Positions 49,691 through 59,022 are shown, counted from the stretch's first letter. The stretch: 64,000 bases of DNA from 21-14-0-10-47-8 sp966211795 (GCA_966211795.1 CBIHNW010000014.1:62001-126000); one strand, 5' to 3'. Program-made: numbers and translations. Notes: a model not told the origin generated them from the sequence alone.

Positions 49691-50578
49691 TCAGCGCCTT
49701 CTCAAGATCGCAGAGCCGATCTTTCGGTACACACCGCGGTCCGCATCAAGATAATTTCCGATCCACTGATCCAATCTTGGGAAATAGACGAGCTGAAAAT
49801 AATAATTGCGATTGAACTCGATAAAAATCTCGTTGGCATCTCCGGTTACGTCTCGCGACAAATCACCCTTGCCATGCGTGCGGCCGCGACTTTTTTGGTT
49901 CTCGTCGAACATTTCCAGATTCCAGTCTCCGCGCAATGAATTTTGTGCCAGTTCGGCATTGAAGGTCATTTGCACGCGATTGACTTTTTGATCACGGTCC
50001 AGAACGACGGTGCCTTCGAAGGAACCGTTTAAATCCTGCACCTGTTGGGGGGTGAGCTTTCCGGCCTGTTGCAAGCGCGCCGAGACATCCGTTCCCAGAG
50101 AACGCAAGGCGATGCGGGCCTGCTCTTCGGTTTGGACATTGTTCACGCGAAGAATGGGCCGCCGAAATTCCGCAGTGGTGGGTGCTGGCTTTGCCGCGGG
50201 CACTTCTTTCGGAGCTGCCGGAGGTTGAGTCTCAACCTTCTCTGGAATTTTTCCGAATTGCTGCAGATCTTCGTTTTGCAGACGGTAGCCAACCTGAGCG
50301 ACCAGAAGCTGCATGATCTTTCCGAGGATCTCGTCTGCTTTTCGCAGTTTTTGATCGGCATCTTGGGTCTTCAGATATTGGCGAATCTCGTCTGGCGAAA
50401 TGCCTTTCAATTCTGATTTCAGTTTCTCCATGTCAGCGCAGCCGTTGGTCTCGGGCTTCGCCGGGCACGCGATAGGCTCTTTGGGTTCATTTGTTTTTTC
50501 ACGAGTGCCGCTTTGGCCAAATAAAAGTCCGGCAGCAAAGCCGGCAATGACCAAGATTGTGATTGAAAGTGGTTTCAT
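49691..50578 (-). CDS. Membrane-anchored or exported protein, unknown function
   Basis: A 295-residue protein with an N-terminal hydrophobic anchor (MKPLSITILVIAGFAAGLLF). Residues 30-180 are rich in Lys/Glu/Gln/Pro with a helical region (NGCADMEKLKSELKGISPDE, IRQYLKTQDADQKLRKADEI). The C-terminal 150 residues resemble a beta-barrel-like soluble domain (LNGSFEGTVVLDRDQKVNRV, QMTFNAELAQNSLRGDWNLE). Cys at 38 and 47 only. No family recognised. The stop is followed by the hutI gene 37 bp downstream on the same strand, so a shared transcript is possible. Confidence 0.65.
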   Translation of the reverse strand: MKPLSITILVIAGFAAGLLFGQSGTREKTNEPKEPIACPAKPETNGCADMEKLKSELKGISPDEIRQYLKTQDADQKLRKADEILGKIMQLLVAQVGYRLQNEDLQQFGKIPEKVETQPPAAPKEVPAAKPAPTTAEFRRPILRVNNVQTEEQARIALRSLGTDVSARLQQAGKLTPQQVQDLNGSFEGTVVLDRDQKVNRVQMTFNAELAQNSLRGDWNLEMFDENQKSRGRTHGKGDLSRDVTGDANEIFIEFNRNYYFQLVYFPRLDQWIGNYLDADRGVYRKIGSAILRRR

Positions 50579-50616
50579 CTCGAAAAACGGTAGTCCGCCG
50601 GACCGAGACTGGCAAG

Positions 50617-50634
50617 CCCAAGCGAACGCTTGGG
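50617..50634 (-). terminator. Hairpin after the small lipoprotein gene
   Basis: CCCAAGCG and CGCTTGGG form a perfect 8-bp stem with loop AA, 31 bp after the stop of the gene at 50665-50811. No strong U-tract. Confidence 0.5.
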
Positions 50635-50664
50635 ACGAGAATGCCGCAGTGAAAAACCTGCGAT

Positions 50665-50811
50665 TTAGTTATTCAGCCTGGATTCAAACAGCTGTCCGGC
50701 CGTTTTCGCTGGCTGCCGCTTCGTGGGTGCGCCTTCAAACGTTTGACAGGCGACCGTGCCCAACACGTTCACCATCAACAGCACCAAAGCAATTGCTACT
50801 TTCCGAGTCAT
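50665..50811 (-). CDS. Small lipoprotein (entericidin-like layout)
   Basis: A 48-residue protein: MTRKVAIALVLLMVNVLGTV, then ACQTFEGAPTKRQPAKTAGQ and LFESRLNN. The hydrophobic signal ends in a lipobox-like TVAC with Cys22. The mature part is a short basic chain, as in entericidin-type toxic lipoproteins (C-N-T-x-x-G pattern), though that match is loose (C-Q-T-F-E-G). An excellent Shine-Dalgarno (GGGGAGGTCAGG) precedes the ATG. It is too short for routine gene calls but its ribosome site, signal and stop are all in place. Confidence 0.75.
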   Translation of the reverse strand: MTRKVAIALVLLMVNVLGTVACQTFEGAPTKRQPAKTAGQLFESRLNN

Positions 50812-51043
50812 CCCTGACCTCCCCTATGATTTGATTGTGACGTGGTTCTAACTGGTTTCGGTTCATCACCTGGACCATTTTATCGAGTTTATCACGAACG
50901 AACGACCCGGAGATAGGGATCCGCAGAAAACTGAAAGACTGGTCCTTGCAATGGTCCAGTTCGCAGGCGAGCTCTACCGTCAATTGGCACTGTTTTCGGA
51001 TTCTGATTTGTTTATCTTGCGAGGAGTCTTTAGGTGTAAGGAC

Positions 51044-51757
51044 CTAGTTCAAAGATTTTTTAAATTTCTCAACTTGGTCTTGATAAAGTTTAGATTTCGC
51101 AAGCTCCGTGTAGAGCATTCGGCCCAGTTGGTATCCGGCTTCGACATCGGTGCGGTGATGAACGCCGCCCAAGATTCGGTCGCGACCGATGGTCTCAGCG
51201 CGGGCTTTCAGTTGGGCCTGCTTCGCCGGAAAAATATCTGTTAGCACAAGGCCGTAAAACATTGCCAACGTCGCGTGTCCGCTGGGGTAAGCATAGCTCG
51301 TTTCCGTCGGCACGCAGGGCTTTAAGCCTTTGATGTAAAGGTACGGGCGAAGACGAGCGTGTCCTTCCTTCGCGATGCCGATGAAGCGGCCCAGTTCATT
51401 GCGAATCTGATCAAAGAAAGGCGTCAACGTCGTCACTTGTTGCTCGGACAATTCACCGTAAGGCTGGCCGTAAAGACTTTGCAAGGTCACCACCACCTCG
51501 GAATTGGCGCGTGCACAATCTTCCGCGGTCCGTGTTTTTTGCAATTTTCGAAGTTCGGCGACATCCGCCTTCTGTGCGGCGCTGCCCTTTTTTGGAAAAG
51601 CGGGAATTTGCTTTTGTATATCGCTCGCCAGTGTCGAATCCGCCGAAACGAATTTCTGTTCTGCCGTCGTTGCGGAAGGTGGCACGACCGGCGCCGTCGT
51701 TTGCGTCGAACAAGCCAATAAATTCAAACTGAAGAAGAGCGCTAAAAATAACTTCAT
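51044..51757 (-). CDS. PAP2-type acid phosphatase lipoprotein
   Basis: A 237-residue lipoprotein (MKLFLALFFSLNLLACS, Cys16) of the class A non-specific acid phosphatase/PAP2 family. The three phosphatase motifs are present: KEGHARLRPYLY, YPSGHATLAMFYGLV and GRDRILGGVHHRTDVEAGYQ, giving the His nucleophile in motif 3. The first His usually sits in SGHA here too. It removes phosphate from exported substrates such as nucleotides, phosphosugars or lipids. ATG 51757 with AAAGGTG upstream is preferred over GTG 51763. Confidence 0.92.
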   Translation of the reverse strand: MKLFLALFFSLNLLACSTQTTAPVVPPSATTAEQKFVSADSTLASDIQKQIPAFPKKGSAAQKADVAELRKLQKTRTAEDCARANSEVVVTLQSLYGQPYGELSEQQVTTLTPFFDQIRNELGRFIGIAKEGHARLRPYLYIKGLKPCVPTETSYAYPSGHATLAMFYGLVLTDIFPAKQAQLKARAETIGRDRILGGVHHRTDVEAGYQLGRMLYTELAKSKLYQDQVEKFKKSLN

Positions 51758-51839
51758 AATCACCTTTGATCGAGTTTCATTCGTCTAACTTGTGCTTTTG
51801 GATTTTCAAATTTTCGAACACGAGTGTTGGCAGGGGAAG

Positions 51840-52601
51840 CTATTTTTTGGCTTTCCCTTGGCCGGCGACATGATCCATGGCTGCTTTCACAACCGCAGGA
51901 TCGCCGAGATATTCTTTCTTGATGACTTGCAAATTGGCATCCAGATCGTACATCAAAGGAATTCCGGTCGGCACATTCACTTCCATGATTTGTTCTGGTG
52001 TCATTTTTTCAAGGTGTTGAATCAAAGCGCGCAGAGAATTTCCATGGGCCGCGATCAGAATTTTTTTGCCTGATTTGACGGCAGGAGCAAGCTCCTCATT
52101 CCACAATGGCAGAAATCGCGCGACAGTGTCCTTCAAAGACTCGCCACCCGGAAGGATTTTGGGGTCCACGTTTTTGTAACGCAGATCAAAACGCGGGTGT
52201 CGGGGATCATTGCCATCCATCAAAGGAGGTGGAGTGTCATAACTGCGACGCCAGATTTTCACCTGCTCTTCACCATGCCGAGCCGCAGTTTCGGCTTTAT
52301 CCAAACCCGTCAACGCACCATAGTGTCGCTCGTTCAAACGCCAATCGCGCTTCACGGGCAGCCAAAGTCGGTCCATTTCGTCCAAACTGATCCACAAAGT
52401 GCGAATCGCCCGCTTTAAAACCGAAGAATAAGCGAGGTCAAAGTCATGTCCGGTCGTTTCCCGAAGCTCACGCAGTGTCTTTCCTGCAACAAGAGCTTCT
52501 GCTCGACCTTTCTCTGACAGATCTACGTCTTGCCATCCGGTAAAGCGGTTTTCCATATTCCAAAGACTTTCGCCGTGGCGAATTAGAACTAGCTTGTGCA
52601 T
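51840..52601 (-). CDS. gpmA: 2,3-bisphosphoglycerate-dependent phosphoglycerate mutase
   Basis: A 253-residue glycolytic enzyme interconverting 3- and 2-phosphoglycerate. The N-terminus MHKLVLIRHGESLWNMENRF has the RHG motif with catalytic His, then TGWQDVDLSEKGRAEA, AIRTLW, WRLNERHYGALTGLDKAETA, and the second His in AHGNSLRALIQHLEKM. ATG 52601 has GGAG eight bases upstream; the ATG two codons earlier is too close to it. Single gene divergent from sucA. Confidence 0.95.
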   Translation of the reverse strand: MHKLVLIRHGESLWNMENRFTGWQDVDLSEKGRAEALVAGKTLRELRETTGHDFDLAYSSVLKRAIRTLWISLDEMDRLWLPVKRDWRLNERHYGALTGLDKAETAARHGEEQVKIWRRSYDTPPPLMDGNDPRHPRFDLRYKNVDPKILPGGESLKDTVARFLPLWNEELAPAVKSGKKILIAAHGNSLRALIQHLEKMTPEQIMEVNVPTGIPLMYDLDANLQVIKKEYLGDPAVVKAAMDHVAGQGKAKK

Positions 52602-52684
52602 CGACATTCTCCGATTCAATTTTCCTCTAAAAATTGCTATCATAGGGTGTTCTTTGTCCACTCAAAAAGAAGGAAGTCTGCATC

Positions 52685-55429
52685 ATGTCCAGGTCCAACA
52701 ACCCAAGCAACTCGTACGCTCAAATGGGAAATCTCGAATACATCGAACAAATGTACCGTCAGTACAAATCCGATCCGAATTCTGTCGCGGCCGATTGGAA
52801 ACGATTTTTTGAAGGAGTCGACTTTGCTCAAGACGGCAGTCTCGGTCTTTCCGAAAAAGAACTCGATGTTTATCACCTGATCACCGCTTACCGAAATTAC
52901 GGTCACTTCGAAGCGGACTTGGATCCTTTGACGAACACGCCGGCACCGAGCGATCAATTGAAGCTTTCTCGTTTCAATTTGACCGAAGCGGACTTTGATA
53001 AAAAATTTCAGATCGGTTCAATCATCGGCAAACCGAACGCAACATTGCGCGAGATCGTGCAGCACCTGCGCGCTTGTTACTGCGGAAAGCTGACGGTTCA
53101 AGTGGCCGAAGCTTTGCCCGAGGTGCGCAATTGGTTCATCAAGGAATTTGAACAAGAGCGCGCCGGTTTCAAAATGGCTCCGAACGAAAAGAAAGATGCG
53201 TTTCATTCACTGACTCGCACCGAGAGCTTGGAAAAATTCATCCACACCCGTTACGTCGGCACCAAACGATTCTCGATCGAAGGTGGCGATGCGCTGATGC
53301 CAATGCTCGAACGCCTGGTCACCAAGGGCACGGGCCGCGGCGTGGAAGAGGTCATGATCGGCATGGCCCACCGGGGACGCGTGAACGTGCTCGCGAACTT
53401 TATGGGAAAAGCGCTCGAGTATATTTTTGCGGACTTTAATGGACCGACCGAGACCGCCGAACCGATCGATGATTTCGACGGCGACGTGAAATATCACCTG
53501 GGTTACAAAGCGACCAAGAAAACGGACACGGGAGATTGCACAGTCACTTTGGCCTTCAACCCGTCCCACCTGGAAGCGGTCAACCCGGTTGTTCTCGGAA
53601 TGGCACGCGCGGCCCAACGCCGTCGCAAAGACACTCAGGAACGCAAAAAGGTCATTCCTGTTTTGATTCATGGTGACGCGGCTTTCGCGGGACAAGGCGT
53701 GGTCGCCGAGACTTTCCAAATGGCTTACGTCAAAGGTTACACCGTTGGCGGAACGATTCATTTGGCGATCGACAATCAGGTGGGCTTCACCACCAATCCA
53801 GAAAATTCTCGCAGCTCGCATTATTGCTCGGATGTTTCGAAAGTGATCGCCACGCCCGTGCTGCACGTGAATGGCGATGACATCGAATCCTGCGTTCGCG
53901 CCATGGACATCGCTTTGAAATACCGTCAGGAATGGGGCCGCGACGTGGTCGTCAATATCGTTTGCTACCGACGCTTCGGTCACAACGAAGGTGACGAGCC
54001 CGCATACACTCAGCCGTTGATGTACGATATCATCAAGAAGCACCCGACTCCGCGTGAGATCTACGGCAAGCAGCTCATGCGCGAAGGGGTGATCGATCAG
54101 GCTTACTTTGATTCCTTGTTCAACGAGAAGATCGACAATTTGCAAAAGGTGTATGAGCACACCAAAACCAATCCTCCGAAAATCGCGCCGTTCAAATTCG
54201 AAGGATTCTGGAAAGGTCTTCGCAAAGGCAAGTCCGCGGATTTTGAAACTCCGACCGATACGACTTTCAATTTATCCGAGCTGAAAAAGATCGGCGCCCT
54301 GCTTGGTCAGGTTCCGGCGAACTTCAATCCGCATCCCAAACTCGTGAAGCTTTTGGAAACTCGCAAAGAAATGGCCGAGGGCAAAGTGCCTTTGGACTGG
54401 GGCATGGGTGAGCTTCTAGCTTACGGCTCTTTGCTGAGCGAAGGCACATCGGTGCGATTGACCGGACAGGATTGCGTGCGCGGGACTTTCACTCACCGTC
54501 ATGCAGGTCTTTACGATGTAAAGACGGGCGAACAGTACATGGCGCTGGATCAGGTCAATTCCGACAAAGTTGAATTCTGCGTTTACGATTCTATTCTTTC
54601 AGAGTACGGCGTTTTGGGATTTGAATATGGAAACGCCATTTGCGATCCGACTTTCTTGACTCTGTGGGAAGCGCAGTTCGGCGATTTCGCCAACGGCGCG
54701 CAGATCATCATCGACCAATTCCTCAGTGCCGGCGAAGCCAAGTGGCAACAGATGAGCGGCCTGGTCCTGCTCTTGCCTCATGGTTACGAAGGTCAGGGAC
54801 CCGAGCACTCGAGCGCTCGTCTTGAGCGATTCTTGCAGCTTTCGGCCCAGAATAACATGCAGGTCGCGAACCTGACGACGCCGGCGCAGATTTACCACGC
54901 GCTTCGCCGCCAGATGAAACGCCAATTCCGCAAACCGCTGATCGTGATGTCACCGAAATCTTTGCTTCGTCATCCAAAAGCCGTTTCGACGATGGAAGAT
55001 CTGGCGAACGGAACTTTCCAAGAAGTGATTCCGGATGCCATGCTGAAGGATCCAAAGAAAGTGGAAACCGTCGCTTTCTGTTCCGGCAAAGTTTATTACG
55101 ATCTGCTGGAAGAGCGCGAGAAACAAAAGAACGAACGCACGGCCCTGGTGCGGGTCGAGCAGATTTACCCGACACCGGCAAAACAGATCGCGGCCATCTT
55201 GAAATCCTACCCGAAACTCAAAAACGTGGTGTGGGTTCAAGAAGAGCCAAAGAACATGGGCGCATGGGGTCACATCTCGTTCCGCTTGATGGACATCTTG
55301 CAGGCTGAAGGCTTGAAGGTGAACTTCCAGTACGTGGGTCGTCCGGATCGCGCCTCGCCGGCCACCGGCTCTGTGTATCGTCACAAAGTCGAACAGGCCG
55401 AACTTGTTCAGAATTGTTTGAAAGTTTAA
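52685..55429 (+). CDS. sucA: 2-oxoglutarate dehydrogenase E1 component
   Basis: A 914-residue thiamine-diphosphate enzyme that decarboxylates 2-oxoglutarate and passes the succinyl group to E2. The N-terminal extension GNLEYIEQMYRQYKSDPNSV and RFFEGVDFAQDG matches the E2-binding domain. Further signatures: RFSIEGGDALMPMLERLVTK, GMAHRGRVNVLANFMGK, HLEAVNPVVLGMARAAQRRR, HGDAAFAGQGVVAETFQMAY, NNQVGFTT-like DNQVGFTTNPENSRSS (TPP/magnesium) and HGYEGQGPEHSSARLERFLQ. Length 914 is normal. It heads the operon with sucB; the ribosome site is AAGGAAG. Confidence 0.97.
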   Translation: MSRSNNPSNSYAQMGNLEYIEQMYRQYKSDPNSVAADWKRFFEGVDFAQDGSLGLSEKELDVYHLITAYRNYGHFEADLDPLTNTPAPSDQLKLSRFNLTEADFDKKFQIGSIIGKPNATLREIVQHLRACYCGKLTVQVAEALPEVRNWFIKEFEQERAGFKMAPNEKKDAFHSLTRTESLEKFIHTRYVGTKRFSIEGGDALMPMLERLVTKGTGRGVEEVMIGMAHRGRVNVLANFMGKALEYIFADFNGPTETAEPIDDFDGDVKYHLGYKATKKTDTGDCTVTLAFNPSHLEAVNPVVLGMARAAQRRRKDTQERKKVIPVLIHGDAAFAGQGVVAETFQMAYVKGYTVGGTIHLAIDNQVGFTTNPENSRSSHYCSDVSKVIATPVLHVNGDDIESCVRAMDIALKYRQEWGRDVVVNIVCYRRFGHNEGDEPAYTQPLMYDIIKKHPTPREIYGKQLMREGVIDQAYFDSLFNEKIDNLQKVYEHTKTNPPKIAPFKFEGFWKGLRKGKSADFETPTDTTFNLSELKKIGALLGQVPANFNPHPKLVKLLETRKEMAEGKVPLDWGMGELLAYGSLLSEGTSVRLTGQDCVRGTFTHRHAGLYDVKTGEQYMALDQVNSDKVEFCVYDSILSEYGVLGFEYGNAICDPTFLTLWEAQFGDFANGAQIIIDQFLSAGEAKWQQMSGLVLLLPHGYEGQGPEHSSARLERFLQLSAQNNMQVANLTTPAQIYHALRRQMKRQFRKPLIVMSPKSLLRHPKAVSTMEDLANGTFQEVIPDAMLKDPKKVETVAFCSGKVYYDLLEEREKQKNERTALVRVEQIYPTPAKQIAAILKSYPKLKNVVWVQEEPKNMGAWGHISFRLMDILQAEGLKVNFQYVGRPDRASPATGSVYRHKVEQAELVQNCLKV

Positions 55430-55491
55430 AAATTGAAATTGATCAACCTGTCGTGGCCAAAGCCTCGGCGGGTTAAAGGAGAACCACCACC

Positions 55492-56790
55492 ATGAAATAC
55501 GACGTCAAAGTCCCCGCAGTCGGCGAATCCATCACGGAAGCGACGATTGGCTCGTGGATGAAACAAAACGGCGAAGCCGTCAAACGCAACGATGTTCTGA
55601 TGCTCTTGGAAACCGATAAAGCCAGCGTCGAAGTCGTCGCCGAACAAGACGGAGTTTTGCAAATCAAAACTCAGGCCGGCCAAACCATTCCGATCGGCGC
55701 GGTTGTCGCCGTGATTGATTCCGACGCCAAAGCATCGGTCGCGGCCGGCGCACCTGCTGGCAAAGCGGCTACGGCTTCTGCTGCACCATCGGCTCCGGCG
55801 GCGCAACCGACGACCGCAGGACCTGCACCGGCACCGAATCCTTCCATCGAATTGCGAGTGGCACAGCAGCACCTGTCCCCAGCGGTGCAAAAAATGGTGA
55901 CCGAAAGACAGTTGGACCCTTCAACAATTCAAGGCACCGGCAAAGATGGTCGCTTGACCAAAGGTGACGTGATGATGTCAGGCAACGGTGGCGGCGGCAT
56001 GACCGCTCAGCCAATGTCATCCCCTGCTCCGGCTCCGGCGGCGAAAGCCCCGGCGGCTCCGGCTCCCGTGATTCGCGGTCCTTCGAAACAAGGTGATGAA
56101 AAACGCGTGGCCATGACCACGATTCGCAAGAAAACGGCCGAGCGTTTGAAACAAGCGCAGAACACGGCCGCGATTTTGACGACATTCAACGAAGTCGACA
56201 TGTCGAAAGCCAACGAGCTTCGCTTGAAATACAAAGATCGCTTCAAAGAAAAGTACGGCACCAGCCTGGGCTTTATGGGCTTGTTCGTGAAAGCGGCGAT
56301 CGAGGCCTTGAAAGATTGGCCGGCGATCAATGCATCACTTGATGGCGGCGATATCGTTTACAAAAATTATTATAATATCGGCGTGGCAGTTGGAACTGAA
56401 AAAGGTCTGATCGTTCCCGTCATCAAAGACGCGGATCAATTGACCGTGGCCGGTGTCGAGCAATCCATCAAAGGATTTGCCACCAAAGCGCGTGACGGAA
56501 AAATCTCGATCGACGATCTGAGCGGTGGCACTTTCACCATTTCCAATGGTGGCGTGTTTGGCTCATTGATGTCGACGCCGATCCTGACTCCGCCGCAGGT
56601 CGCGATCCTGGGCATGCACAAAGTGCAGGACCGCCCGGTGGCGATCGACGGCAAAGTCGAAATCCGCCCGATGATGTACCTGGCCTTGTCTTACGATCAT
56701 CGCATCGTCGACGGCAAAGAAGCGGTCAGCTTCCTGGTGCGCATTAAAGAGTGCGTGGAAGATCCAGAGCGTTTGATCTTGGAAATTTGA
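55492..56790 (+). CDS. sucB: 2-oxoglutarate dehydrogenase E2 component
   Basis: A 432-residue dihydrolipoyl succinyltransferase. An N-terminal lipoyl domain has the lipoylation Lys in LLETDKASVEVVAEQDG. An Ala/Pro-rich linker follows, then the E3/E1-binding domain (LSPAVQKMVTERQLDPSTIQ, GTGKDGRLTKGDV), a second linker, and the catalytic domain (TTIRKKTAERLKQAQNTAAI, NYYNIGVAVGTEKGLIVPVI) with the active His in LALSYDHRIVDGKEA. It starts 62 bp after sucA, with AAAGGAGAA and a weak hairpin between. Confidence 0.97.
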   Translation: MKYDVKVPAVGESITEATIGSWMKQNGEAVKRNDVLMLLETDKASVEVVAEQDGVLQIKTQAGQTIPIGAVVAVIDSDAKASVAAGAPAGKAATASAAPSAPAAQPTTAGPAPAPNPSIELRVAQQHLSPAVQKMVTERQLDPSTIQGTGKDGRLTKGDVMMSGNGGGGMTAQPMSSPAPAPAAKAPAAPAPVIRGPSKQGDEKRVAMTTIRKKTAERLKQAQNTAAILTTFNEVDMSKANELRLKYKDRFKEKYGTSLGFMGLFVKAAIEALKDWPAINASLDGGDIVYKNYYNIGVAVGTEKGLIVPVIKDADQLTVAGVEQSIKGFATKARDGKISIDDLSGGTFTISNGGVFGSLMSTPILTPPQVAILGMHKVQDRPVAIDGKVEIRPMMYLALSYDHRIVDGKEAVSFLVRIKECVEDPERLILEI

Positions 56791-56798
56791 TCGACAAC

Positions 56799-56824
56799 AG
56801 AAGGGATTCTCCGGAGTCCCTTCT
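56799..56824 (+). terminator. Hairpin after sucB
   Basis: AGAAGGGA and TCCCTTCT pair around TTCTCCGGAG, followed by TTCG. It is a weak terminator or processing site 9 bp after the sucB stop and may set lpdA expression apart from sucAB. Confidence 0.6.
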
Positions 56825-56954
56825 TTCGTCTTCGCAGCCTTGATTTGATTCGAGACAAAGTTTTTCTGTCTCCGCAATGGCCTCTTCTAAGACCCAGGCC
56901 CCTCTGTGACAGGACAAGGCTTCCGCGACGAAGCGACGGAACGAGTTTCTTTTG

Positions 56955-56994
56955 AATGTCGGTCTATTGTCATTTTCGCCAATAGACCGACATT
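56955..56994. repeat. Perfect 15-bp hairpin between sucB and lpdA
   Basis: AATGTCGGTCTATTG (56955-56969) and CAATAGACCGACATT (56980-56994) pair perfectly around TCATTTTCGC. The arm begins with AATGTCGGT, as the hairpin at 46990. The 290-bp spacer it sits in has no gene. Confidence 0.8.
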
Positions 56995-57081
56995 GAGTAG
57001 AAGCTAGATGAATCTGGCAAGTATTTGAATACAGCAACGTGAAGCGCGCCACAGTCTGGCCCGTCTTCGGAGGATGAAGCA

Positions 57082-58479
57082 ATGTTTGATGTGGTGGTGA
57101 TTGGTTCCGGTCCTGGTGGTTACGTGTGCGCGATTCGCGCGGCTCAGCTTGGCATGAAGGTCGCGGTGGTCGAAAAAGACAAGGGTCTCGGCGGCACTTG
57201 CACCAACGTGGGTTGCATTCCTTCGAAAGCGCTTTTGGAAAGCTCCGAGCTTTATCACGCCAGCCTGCATGACTTTGAAGCCCACGGCATCACCTCGAAA
57301 GACGTGAAATTCGACTTGGGAAAAATGTTGGCGCGCAAAGCGAAGATCGTGCAGCAATCCAATCAGGGCATCGCTTTTCTGTTTAAGAAAAATAAAATCG
57401 AAAGCTACAACGGTTTCGGCAAAGTCGTGAAAGCCGGCGTGGTCGAAGTCACCGCAGCTGATGGCACGAAATCAAATCTCGAAACGAAGGTGATCGTGCT
57501 CGCCACCGGTAGCACCGTGGTTGAACTCCCTTTCTTGAAATACGACGAAAAGAAAATCGTGTCTTCGACCGGCGCTTTGGAATTGGAAAAAGTTCCTCAG
57601 GAAATGATCGTGGTCGGCGGCGGGGTCATCGGCCTTGAGCTCGGCTCCGTGTGGATGCGCCTGGGTGCCAAGGTCACCGTCATCGAATTCGCCGATCGTC
57701 TGTGCCCGGTGATGGATGCGCAGTCGATGTCGATCTTGCAAAAAGTTCTCACTAAGCAGGGCATGAAGTTCATGTTCAAAACCAAGGTCACCGCTTCGAA
57801 AATGGCGGGCGACAAAGTGGAATTGGACTATGAGAACATGGCGGACAACTCGAAAGGCAAAATCAGCGCGGACGTGGTGTTGGTCTCGACAGGTCGCAAG
57901 CCTTTCAGCGAAGGCTTGGGTCTTGAATCGGTCGGAGTGCAGAAAGATCAGCGCGGCTTCGTGCAGGTCGATGCTCACTTTCAAACGTCCGTTCCCGGCA
58001 TCTACGCGATTGGCGATTTGATCCCGGGCCCGATGCTTGCGCACAAAGCGGAAGATGAAGGTGTGGCGTTGGCCGAAATGCTGGCGGGCCAAGCCGGACA
58101 CGTGAATTACAATACGGTTCCCTCGGTCATCTACACATTCCCTGAGGTCGCAAGCGTCGGCTTGACCGAAGAGCAATGCAAAGAACAAGGCATCGAATAC
58201 AATGCCGGTGCCTTCCCATTCATGGCCAATGGCCGCGCTCGCGCTTTGGGCACAACCGACGGACAAGTGAAAATTTTGGCAGATAAGAAAACCGATCGCA
58301 TCATCGGCGCCCACATCGTGGGACCGCGAGCTTCTGAATTGTTAGGGGAGCTGGTGATCGCCATGGAATTTGGCGGCAGCGCCGAAGACGTGGCCCGCAG
58401 TTTCCACGCACACCCGACACTGAACGAAGTGGTTCGCGAAGCCGCCCTGGCCGTCGACAAACGCGCGCGCCAGATCTAA
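57082..58479 (+). CDS. lpdA: Dihydrolipoyl dehydrogenase (E3)
   Basis: A 465-residue FAD enzyme that reoxidises the lipoyl groups of E2 with NAD. The redox disulphide is in GLGGTCTNVGCIPSKALLES. FAD motif VVIGSGPGGYVCAIRAAQLG at the start, NAD motif MIVVGGGVIGLELGSVWMRL, and the C-terminal active-site His-Glu in HAHPTLNEVVREAALAV. Length and sequence are normal. It follows sucAB after a 290-bp spacer with two hairpins, so it may be transcribed both with sucAB and by itself for the pyruvate dehydrogenase complex. Confidence 0.97.
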   Translation: MFDVVVIGSGPGGYVCAIRAAQLGMKVAVVEKDKGLGGTCTNVGCIPSKALLESSELYHASLHDFEAHGITSKDVKFDLGKMLARKAKIVQQSNQGIAFLFKKNKIESYNGFGKVVKAGVVEVTAADGTKSNLETKVIVLATGSTVVELPFLKYDEKKIVSSTGALELEKVPQEMIVVGGGVIGLELGSVWMRLGAKVTVIEFADRLCPVMDAQSMSILQKVLTKQGMKFMFKTKVTASKMAGDKVELDYENMADNSKGKISADVVLVSTGRKPFSEGLGLESVGVQKDQRGFVQVDAHFQTSVPGIYAIGDLIPGPMLAHKAEDEGVALAEMLAGQAGHVNYNTVPSVIYTFPEVASVGLTEEQCKEQGIEYNAGAFPFMANGRARALGTTDGQVKILADKKTDRIIGAHIVGPRASELLGELVIAMEFGGSAEDVARSFHAHPTLNEVVREAALAVDKRARQI

Positions 58480-58512
58480 AGACTCCGCTCGCTCCGCTGC
58501 GAGAAAAACCAG

Positions 58513-58533
58513 GCGCGCGATTTCAGTCGCGCG
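58513..58533. terminator. Hairpin between lpdA and the 58595 gene
   Basis: CGCGCGA and TCGCGCG pair around TTTCAG, flanked by short purine and pyrimidine stretches. It sits between convergent genes with little U-tract. Confidence 0.5.
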
Positions 58534-58594
58534 TCTTCACTCTTTCCGAAGGACGTTGACGCGGCCACCCGCCGAAAAAATACACGGACACTTT

Positions 58595-59020
58595 TTAGGG
58601 GCAGATTTGTTCGAGGAGATCGAGGACTACGGATGCGGGTTTGCGGACTTCGGCCTTTGCGGCCAGTTTGCCGAGCAGAGCGGCCCGGTGGGAATCGCAA
58701 TTTTTCGAGTCGAAACTTTCTTTTGATGAAATCTCGCTCAGACCCATGACCAAGGAATTCAGATACGTTTCGTCCGTATTGAATTGCAGTGGGTTTTCGT
58801 GGCGCAGGGTTTGGATTTCTTTTTTTGATTTGAGCAAAAGCTGCAGTCGTTCATCATCCGCCACGGTCAGCGATAGATTTTGTTTCAAGTTGTGCACGAT
58901 GGAATCTGCTTGCTGCCGGATGCTGAGATGGGTGTCGATCCTGGCACCTTCGCCAAGAAGAGTTCGCCCCGTCACCACCACCATGAACACCGTCGCTAAG
59001 AATCGAAAACATCGCGACAT
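58595..59020 (-). CDS. Small exported protein of unknown function
   Basis: A 141-residue protein starting at ATG 59020 with ACGGAG six bases upstream; the GTG at 59026 overlaps the stop of the previous gene. The N-terminus MSRCFRFLATVFMVVVTGRT looks like a signal or single anchor. The rest is mainly helical (DSIVHNLKQNLSLTVADDER, SLVMGLSEISSKESFDSKNC). Cys at about 108 and 140. Translation is coupled to the upstream single-span protein gene. No family recognised. Confidence 0.6.
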   Translation of the reverse strand: MSRCFRFLATVFMVVVTGRTLLGEGARIDTHLSIRQQADSIVHNLKQNLSLTVADDERLQLLLKSKKEIQTLRHENPLQFNTDETYLNSLVMGLSEISSKESFDSKNCDSHRAALLGKLAAKAEVRKPASVVLDLLEQICP

Positions 59021-59022
59021 GC

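Noticed and set aside
50735..50983. An 82-codon minus-strand frame overlapping the small lipoprotein gene
   Set aside because: It begins with TTG without ribosome site and overlaps a better-supported gene in another frame.
53207..54160. A 317-codon open frame on the minus strand inside sucA
   Set aside because: It lies wholly opposite a strongly conserved E1 gene, has His/Val/Arg-rich content typical of antisense frames and no ribosome site.
57472..58314. A 280-codon minus-strand frame inside lpdA
   Set aside because: Opposite a fully conserved gene and no family signature.
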